A stretch of 64,000 nt of DNA from Buxus sempervirens (taxonomy: Eukaryota > Streptophyta > Magnoliopsida > Buxales > Buxaceae), in assembly GCA_947561395.2 (NCBI GenBank), contig OX387190.1, positions 20,764,858 through 20,828,857 on the forward strand, read 5' to 3'. The position numbers and the translations under genes were made by a program. The notes beneath the pieces were generated by a model. The model was not told where the DNA came from and did no database searches. It worked only from the letters and a program-made list of their open reading frames with translations. This document shows, in pieces, positions 55,388 through 64,000 of this stretch. Positions within the stretch are counted from its first letter, which is position 1, and every line of letters begins with the position of its first letter.

Positions 55388-58300
55388 ATGGACTCCGCAA
55401 CCGAGTCGTCGCTAATCGAAGCCCTAGAGAAGTCCATTTACGAAGGCATCCATGAACGATTCCGCGACTTCTTACAACCGTTCTCAGACCTCGTTAATCT
55501 CAAGCCATCGAAGAGTCAGAAGAATAAGAAGAAGAAAGCTGCGGAGGAAGACCGGACCGTGATCCGTTCTCTAGCGAAGAAGTTTCTTCCCTTTCTAAAT
55601 CGTGCTCTGTCAATTTTGCCGAAACGGATATGTGAATCCCCAAAACCAGGTGGAGGAGAAGGAAATTGGGTCCAGGAACTGTTCGATGCGTACAAGCTGT
55701 GCTTGGATTGCTTGTCGTGTTTATCTTCGCAGTTGTCGTGCAAACCATACTCTGTGCATTTGCAGGCGGTTCGGATGGTTCACTGCTATGAATCTTGTGG
55801 ACGTTATGGAGAAGCTGAAAAAGAGGGTTTACGAATACTTGAGAGCCTTCGAGGGATTAATTTTGGTGGTTCTGTTTGTAAAACGTCGAAGGGGAAGAAT
55901 AATGGGGGAAGTTTGTTGCCGAATTTGACTAAGGAGAATTCGGATCCTGAACTTGGTATATTACAGTTGGAGGTTGTTGTGACTATAATAAAATGTGCTT
56001 TTATGAGTCAGAATAAGGAAGGAGAAGAATATCGGAGGATACTTGCTTTGGTGGATCAGGTCAAGCCATGGCTCAGGTGAGAAGTTTTCTTCATTTTCAG
56101 AAATGCCTTTTATCTATAGCTTTTTTTTATTTGGCATATTAATCTATGAGATTGTTTGAGTAATGGATTTAACAAGATACAATTTGGTGTTTAGCAGGTG
56201 AAATAAATTGCATTAGACAAGTCATTGAAAGTAATTTTGAAAGCTTTCTACACACTTTATTTAATTTAGGAGTTGGAAAATAATTCTACACATTGGTGCT
56301 TGATGTAAGAGTTGTTAAAGTAATTTTTAAAGCTTCCCGCACAATATTTGATTTAAGTGATAGAAAATAATTATCTGCAAGTACTTGACTACTTGAATTC
56401 AAGGCATTCTCTGTTGACCTAGCATTATAATTTCGTCTTTTTAGAACTGCTACATATGTAGTTGGTCAACAATGCCAAATTAACAATTTTGATTACAACA
56501 GGCATGAAGGTAATTGTTAGAGAGAGCAGTTTTATTCAGAAAAAAAGTTAATTGCATTATTCTGTAGGCCCAAAAGGGAAGGGACCTGAAGGGTGTATTG
56601 GTAATTTTTCTTAATGTACCATTCTAGACTTGTCACCGGGGATTGGAGATATAGGTTGTATGTCCCGATCTTTTTTCTCTTTCATAAAGTGAAAAACTTC
56701 ATTCTCTCTTGTGAAACATGGGCACAATGATGAACCATGCAAATTTGTTTAATTGTTTTTTTTTCCTTTCTACTGTTTTCACCATATTCACATAACAATA
56801 ATTTTGATTAATAATCAACTGACACATGTAATGAAAAGGTTGCTGTCATGATTTCCCATTCATTATATAAGTAACATTCAATGTTGGATGAATTACTAGT
56901 TGGTAATTAATACAACTAATTAAAGTATCATCTAAAAGATAACTGTTAAAAATTTATGTTCTGAGTTTCGTTGGTATTTACTTGAACGGGTTGTTAGTCA
57001 GGCCATGAAATTATGAATTTTTCAGACATATCTTGGTCAAAATAACATGCAAGCTATTAATATTTTTTAAAACTGTGAATCTTGTAGGGTTATAGATGCA
57101 AACGAATTTGAGAAGTTTCACAAAGTGTTTGTCACCTGCCTGAATAAATGTATGCTGTTCATGATGGAAGAGTTCACATGTTTTGATGGAGATTTGGTTC
57201 GCTTATTCTGCTTGACAGCATTGTCTGAGTGTGTGAACTCATCTGTGAAGGATCAATACCCGAAGGTGCAATTATATACAATTACCATCTGAATAATATT
57301 TGAAGGAATTATTTTTTATTTAACCAAATTTTTATGTCCAGTTTGTCCGCAGAATTTGTTCCTCTTTATTTTTGCGGAGGAATTGTAAGCCACAATTTGT
57401 TGTTGACATGCTAAAATGCGTGCTGGACTCATTTATCTGTGATTATAAGGTAATATTCATATTAACCCGGAAATTTCATATGTGATTTGGGTTGTTTGAT
57501 ATGATTTACATTACGTGAATTTAAATTCAGTAGATGTAATATACTGTTTCAATATCAATTACTAAGAGGCTGTTTGGTTTAACTTTTGAAAGTAATTTTT
57601 TAATTTTTCAAAAGGAGAAAAGTTAAAAAATTCTACTTTGAAAAGTTAAAAAGTAATTTTCAAAAGTTAAACCAAAGGGCTTCTATGTGAGCAATTCATA
57701 AAAATCTTGCTGTGATAGAAAATTTTGTTTTTGTATTTTTTTGGACGAAAAGATTCCATATGCAAAAATCATTAATTTTTTCTAACTGTTTCTCTTTTTC
57801 CTCTCTGGTATATATCATGAAGGCATTTGCATATTAAGCTTGCTTTTTTTAGAACTTTTTTACTTTAATCCTATTAAATTTGGATTTGTCGCTTCAATAT
57901 CTTTCCCTTTTCATTTAACCTAATCAATTTACCAGGGGGCTAAGAAAAGCCACTGGCTTCTGAAAGTCTTCTATTTGTAAAAGCACATGCTCATGTAGAT
58001 GTACATGCTTTAAAGATTTGAGTTTTACTTTGTTTCTGTTATATGTTCATCATCTGAAAATAGCTTGGGTTCATTATGAGCAGGTTGATGAGGTCTCTAT
58101 AGACGAGTTTATTGATCTTGTATGCTATTTCTCGCACAAATGTAGAACTGCAAGTATGATAATATCTAAAGCTATTGCCGGACATCTAATTGGAATAGCA
58201 AGTAATTTCCTTCAGGTATATGTTTTGGCTTCTGCTTGCCAGTGTATTTCTTTCATATACGTGCATAAGATATCCTTGTATTGCCTATGCAACAATATAC

Positions 58301-61300
58301 AGTTTGGTAATGCATAATCTAAATACTATTTAGCAGGTTTTGGTGCCCACTGATTTGGTAGTTAGGCTTTATGCTACTGTATTGTATATCACGGGTGGTG
58401 AGTTTCTGTCAAAGGGTGGTGAATCTTCAATTTCTGAAAATTTGGTCGATGATTCTGCTGTTGCATTCTTTCATGACAATGAGGAGTATCTGCAACAGTT
58501 GCCTTCTTTGCTTGATTCTTTGGGAACCTATTTTCGCATAGACAGAAAAGAGAATAAAATATCATCCAGCCATACAGACTCTAAGGCTTGGAAGCATAGG
58601 CATGGAAAGGCTTCTATGCTTTCTTACTTAAATGCTTTGGAATTCTTGTGCCAGGCACTTGCTGATTTAGTATGTACAATGAGGAAACGAATACTTGGTG
58701 AAAATGAAGGTGTTCTATTTTCTGCTAAACTACATTTTGTTCAGGATGCATTTCAGCAGTATGGTGATCTATTTCTCATTTCTTTCAGGTGACGCAATGG
58801 TGATCTTTGTTTTGTTGTATCTTTTCTTTACAATGTATTTTTGTAATACTTTATGGGTTTTACCTCGAAATCTAATATGTATAAAATGCATTAGATCTAA
58901 ACCTTGTCTCAACAGCTTGTCAATTGCATGAATCAAGTTTCATTATAATATTCTATACTTAAGTCAATCACCATTCACTGATGATGATCATGTATTTACA
59001 TTGTATGTGCATGCCTTTAATTGGGTTTATTCTTCAAAGTTGACTGCATGCAGATTTAGCATATAACTTAAATAAATATTTGGTTAAAAATTGTTGTCGT
59101 TGATTTGTTATTGATACAGCTGTACATTTGAAATTGAGAGAGATGGATTTAAGGAGAAATGGAAAACATTGCTTAATGTAGCAGTTGCAGCCCTTACAGT
59201 CTCCTTTGGAAGAAAGATGAATATGGAGGTACTTGTTCTTGTTTTATGATATAAAAATGACCAAGCTTGTACTTGTTTTATGATAAAGGTTAAAAAACTC
59301 CATATCAGGTTGAATATTGGCCCAGCCCACTACCGAGTATTGGCCTTGCCCGATACTGAGTTGTATCGGCCCATACTTCTGGAAGAAGTTCTCATATTGA
59401 GTCGTATCAGTTGATACTTCTTGGTATTGGTCGCTGCTTGAAACCTTGTTTATGATGCATTGAAAAGTTTTCATTTTCTTACATAATAACGAAGTGATGG
59501 TTCTTGTTTTTCTCTATCAACTAATCGATTTAGCTCATCACACTGCAGGGAAGTGTGGATCTCATTGATCGTATCGTTTCAACTGAATGGATCCAGCCTC
59601 ACGAGTTAAAATTCCTCTTTACTTCTTTGTACAACACTGGTATAGTTCTGTACAGAACTAAAAAAACCAAAGAGGTATTTTTCTTTAGAGGAGTTGGACT
59701 TTGAATGGGATTGCAGTATCGAGTTGCTTTAAATGAAGTTGCTTGGATGATATTCTCATTGTATCATCTTATTATTTTCTTTTGCTTCTCGTTGTGCAAG
59801 TAATTTATTGATTGCTATTTTTGTCTATTTTTGCTTCCTGCAATACAATGCTTGTAGCTTTGCTTGAAAGGAACATGTCATCTGATTGGCTTGGTGCCCT
59901 GTTTATGTGAATGTTTGCATGTTTTCATTTTTCTTGCTTAGTCCCTGGTTATATGCATGCTAGGATCTTTTCTGTCTAGATTTCGTTTCCCTTTAAGAGT
60001 GGCCTTATATTTGCTTGTGGCTAGCTATTTGAATCTTGGATTGCATTTGACATGATCTAATTTGTGGGCCCTAAAAAATGGGAAATGGTAAATATTCCTT
60101 GGATGGAATGCAGAAAATACTTTACAAAGGAGATTTAGTTTTTAAAAATTTTTCTATTACAGCTATCATTTTACTTTATGGATACCTGCAGTCATTGCTA
60201 TTGGTTCTGTGTTCTTCTTTTGGTAAATTGTTGAAGGTTTGGAGATTTGAAATCACGTATAAGGCCATTTTGATGGGAGGAGGGGGGGAGGGGGCGGGGG
60301 GTGGTGGTGTTCAGGAAAATGTTCCATTTACTATCTTGAATTATAAAAGACAGTATCCAATTGAAATGTTGAATGGAAGAATTTGGAGAAGGTTTTTTTT
60401 TATGTTTTAATGTAGTGGAATAGATGGTTAAAGGGGTTGAATTGTTAGAACTTAAGGCTTCATTAGTTTGGTTTGATGCAGGTTCTATGACTTTGGACTC
60501 TCTATGGATGCAGAATTAGTTTGTAGAACCTTATGGAAGTTTGCTTATTTTTCTTAAAATTATATAAGTTTATTGAAATCTTACAAGAAAGGAAAGTTTA
60601 ATATTTTCCCGTTGAAGATTAAGAACTGATAGAATAAACAACACGTTAAATCATTATATGGATAAAAAATATGCTTAACATGAAATTTGAAGTCAATGCT
60701 TGATCACATACATTCTTGTATTTATCTAAAGCTGTAATTCGAAACCATACATGGATATGCAATCAATAGTAAATAACCCTGTAATGGAAGCCTTACAGCT
60801 AGGGTATCACATAACTAACCAAGTCACAAGATCACGTATGGATGGATTGACTTATAGCTTGGAGATGTTCCTTCATTGTATTTAACTTATAGAGTGTTGG
60901 GAAATTGTTCACTTTCAGAGAAGACAATAAAAGTTAGTGTCATTATTCTCCTAGTTCAAATGGGGACAAATTTGTGGGGCCTGGATATTCCTCCCCGGAT
61001 TGTTTATTTGCGTTGTGCAGGGTTGAATTTTGGGGTTGGGTCATTGGTGGGTAGAGTATGGTAAGGTTATATTGAGGATTATTTCTTTCCTTTTTCTTAA
61101 TGTATTGGATGAAGGTTACAAATGGTGATTAGAGATATATCATATATGTTGCATTTCTTATTATCATTGAAAGATATTTAAAAAATTTGTTCTTTCCCGT
61201 GGAAGTAGGCACAGTGTTGAACCATACAACTCTATGTGCAATTGATCTTGTTCTTTCTATTGTTTTCCATTGTATTCGTATAGTTTAAATCAATAGAGTG

Positions 61301-64000
61301 GGAAAGATGTAAAAATTTTGAAGATTGAGTTCTAATCTTAGTCGAGATTAAAAGAAATCAGTTGTTTGCCGAAGGCTACGGCTATATGGATTAAGAGGAA
61401 AGAAAATAACACTATATTTTGTTCTCCAAATTTGTAAATAAAAAGCACAACTTTTTCATGGAATATCTTGACTTGAACGTGGTTGCGCTTGTATAGGAAG
61501 ATGAGGTTGCTCTCCAAGTTAACAATTTTTGTGAAGATTTATTTTGCTTGTAGGTGAGACTAGTTGTCGATGGAACGGAATTTTATGTGTTTATCCATTT
61601 TTGATTGACTGTCTAAAAAAAACTTCATGAGGAAAGCAAAATAGGAGATTCTATTGGCAAGATGGTGGTGACAAGCCGTCTAGTCCAAATGCTTTATTTG
61701 TTGTATTTTTTCAAGAAAATCTGGGAGAAATTGATCAAAGAGGAAACATTGGATCTAGAGCATACCCCACATAGATGTTTAGTATGCAATGCATGTGAAG
61801 TGTATTGGATACATCAAACAATATACATTCCCACTATAGGTTCTAGGTCCTTGACCTCCCAATACATCTATTGCATTTTATGTGTACGTCACAATTCTAC
61901 GTGTTTTTAATCAATTGGATAACAATGCCGAGCCACCCTTTTTTTTTTGAAAAACTTAATATACATATAGATAGCACAAACATCCCTATGACAACTTATC
62001 TCCAATATCTAACATGGTCTTAAATTAAGATCATTGCTAGACTCATTCAAGGTCTAGGCACTTATGTTATGACTTCTAAGAAATTGGGTTGTGGGTTTAT
62101 GTAGACAATGAAGATTTAGGATGATGAGAAGTTTTATCATTTGTTGGGAACAATGGCTCATATTCTGCGTCCAAGGGGGAAGGGCGCCTGATAAACAAAA
62201 ACAATAAAGAAGTGAAAAACCAAATGATTAATAATCTATTGATTTGCACCCTCCCAACAACCCATTGTATGATAATTGCAGTGTTCCTAACTAGTGAATT
62301 CACCAAATCATTTTGCTGCTTTGCCAACTCATTGAAAGGATACATATATTATAGATGCAAGCTGCTATACAGCCTAGTGCATTACATGTGCATTTTGGAT
62401 CTGAATTCTTCTATGAAGGCTCTACACGCACTAATGCTTCTTTTTCTGCCACAGAAACATAAAATCGAAGTTTAATTTCGTAATAGTAGTTACGGAAGTA
62501 GTCCATTTTGTTTCACAATGAATGTATTATGCACTTGAGGGATCAAAATCTTCTGTTCTCTTAACATAATAGCTAAGGACCATCTTGAAAGTCCTTTGGC
62601 TCTAAAACAAAATAAGATTACAGAAACATTGTCTTTTTTGGGATGATTTTTAACTTAAGCATCGCTTCAAGAAAAACCTTAAATGACACAGTCCAAAGGA
62701 GATAGTTAGGATTTTCTTACTATGTTATTTTAACTTAAAAATTATCATCCAAACCATTGCCAAAATCTTTAGGCTCATTCCTGCTAGTCATCAAACAATT
62801 CACAGCACTATGTAGAATCTGAAATGACAGCATTTACTGATTACTAGGGTTGGAAATTGTGGCCGCAAATCATAGTATACGATCAGTAGCAACGTCACCA
62901 TCATGAGACCTAATATATTGTATGTGGCTCATATATTTGCTACTAGTTTTTGGTTGGTGTTTATTATCCACCATTGAGCATATCATATTTTCTCAATGGG
63001 AATCTTTAATGGGTTATCGATATTTCCCTTGAATTCTCTTTGTCTAATTCTTTGCGTTTGTTGATTTTAGTTGGGTCAGTTGTGTGATGCTTGTCTCTTA
63101 AACTACTCAAATTTTATTACTTGTTTCTTTATACACGTTGAAAGTATTTAAAGCAATATTATTTGAATGAAATTTGCTTCTAAATCTTACTTCTTGTATT
63201 TTTGGTGTTCTTATCACAAACGAATTCTTGGTTTCTATGTTAATGTGGCAAACTATGTTAGATGGACTTAGGCATGGGTGTTGGGTGCGCATGCGTGAGT
63301 AGGATTTGGATCCATCTAACATCTAGAACTTAGGATTCAGGAACTCGGTTGGGAAGTGTTCAAAATTTCGATTTGGATACTGGAATTTGGCTAAAATGTG
63401 AGCAAGAAGGTTAGAAATTGAGCTTTCTCTTTGTTTGTTTTTGTTTTATATTTTTTTTGATTCATTGCTTGCCTTCAAAGTCTAAGAAGGCCTACTCTAT
63501 CTTTGTCTCTTCCTAGAAACTATTTGCTTTTTTGATTCTTTTTTTACAAGCTGATTATTTGCTATTTCTTTTCTTTTTTTTTTCCTTCGATCTTGGAGTG
63601 TTGTGACAGAGATTTTGGGTTATTTAAAGTGTCTGTAAAAAAGTGGGCAAATTGCATATTGCTGAGGGAAATGCTTGGTGTTCGGCTTGTTTGCTATAAA
63701 CTTAGAAAGGTTTGGTACAACGGGACTTGTTATCATGCTTTCTCTTTATTCATATTAGATGAGACCATGGGGAGAATGTTGTGGAGCGTGAGTGTGGGTT
63801 TGTGGCGTGGTTTAACCTTCTACAGTTCTATATATGTTTCGTATTTGATGCAGCTTGTTCCTATATTAGTGTTCTTAGGTTTATTTTCTATTTAGAGTTG
63901 GTTTCAGATGTGAATATAAACCTCTTGAGGAATGATTTCTTTGGTTACGGTTTTCAATTTAAATTGGTTTAGAGTTAATTTTTGATGCAGTAGTCAGTGT
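55388..64000 (+). CDS. ESP1: separase, first seven exons (3' end outside window)
   Basis: Exons 55388-56076, 57088-57265, 57342-57449, 58084-58215, 58337-58788, 59120-59228 and 59549-59674 join in frame with GT/AG borders (1794 bases, 598 residues). The N-terminus contains RTVIRSLAKKFLPFLNRAL and KLCLDCLSCLSSQLSCKPYS, which I recognise as plant separase (Arabidopsis ESP). The rest is helical repeat-like sequence as in the N-terminal scaffold of separase. Separase is the clan-CD cysteine protease that cuts cohesin at anaphase. Plant separases exceed 2000 residues, so the catalytic domain must lie beyond 64000. Intron 7 begins at 59675 and is at least 4.3 kb. No further exon was found. Confidence 0.85.
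57566..57683. mobile_element. 118-bp MITE in separase intron 3
   Basis: The left part GTTTGGTTTAACTTTTGAAA is inverted on the right as TTTTCAAAAGTTAAACCAAA, and AGTAATTTTT pairs with AAAAAGTAATT words. GAGGCTGTTTGG and CCAAAGGGCTTC form the ends, in Harbinger style; a clear target duplication is not visible. Confidence 0.65.
59675..64000. other. separase intron 7 (partial)
   Basis: No exon, gene or complete element found. A piece with CCGATACTGAGTTGTATCGG lies in the previous intron (59339), and a G-rich tract is at 60274. Short frames at 60078, 61662 and 63593 have no recognisable product. Confidence 0.5.
60274..60308 (+). other. G-rich tract, possible G-quadruplex
   Basis: GGGAGGAGGGGGGGAGGGGG and the following CGGGGGGTGG give at least four runs of three or more G within 35 bases, on the coding strand of separase inside intron 7. 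Confidence 0.6.

Noticed and set aside
61494-61556. possible separase exon 8
   Set aside because: An AG and a stop-free stretch of about 18 codons exist, but the frame reaches TAG and the residues do not resemble separase.

Overview
This is nuclear DNA of a flowering plant, most likely not a grass. It shows intron-containing genes with plant-type products (a plastid PPR editing factor, NDC80, separase, a defensin-like peptide), large Ty3/gypsy-type LTR elements, plant hAT and Harbinger-like elements, and long AT-rich spacers. I cannot name the species.

Left part (about 1.9-32 kb) is a nest of LTR retrotransposons. A non-autonomous element C (1867-16555, minus strand) has two LTRs, a primer binding site and a broken gag, but no pol that I can see. 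It has been hit by three solo LTRs with perfect 5-bp target duplications: B1 (6442-8820, GAGGG), A2 (10409-12215, GTATG, inside gag) and A1 (13086-15563, CTAAC, inside the 5' LTR). A LINE remnant (17290-18265) follows, then a truncated A1-type LTR (18269-about 19640), the 5' end of a family B element on the minus strand (LTR 20284-22701 plus primer site), and an A3-type LTR with primer site (to 25367). The A3 LTR leads into a long leader and a broken Tat-like gag (30575-31951). The leader contains a tandem array of hairpin-like repeats and a further solo LTR, D (29124-30335, TSD TTTTC).

Middle part (32-42.8 kb) is gene-poor: dispersed repeats, a possible exon fragment of a quinone oxidoreductase, a two-exon defensin-like gene (38497-39758) with a decayed relative at 16.9 kb, an LTR-like block and a hAT-type element (41124-41973).

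Right part (42.8-64 kb) holds the conserved genes: a CLB19-type PPR gene with a 7-bp duplication that breaks its frame (42823-44398, plus), NDC80 in four exons (52569-47678, minus), and the first seven exons of separase (55388-59674, plus), which runs off the window. NDC80 and separase are head to head and both act in chromosome segregation. Each has an E2F-like site close to its start.

The most unusual signal is in the retrotransposons. The LTRs carry cassettes of short dyads, mostly just upstream of a shared core promoter (TTTGCCTATAAATAG). Between related LTRs both arms of the dyad have changed together at corresponding positions. The 27.7-29.1 kb array shows the same thing more strongly: about 30 tandem units with a similar loop and at least eight different, internally complementary stems.
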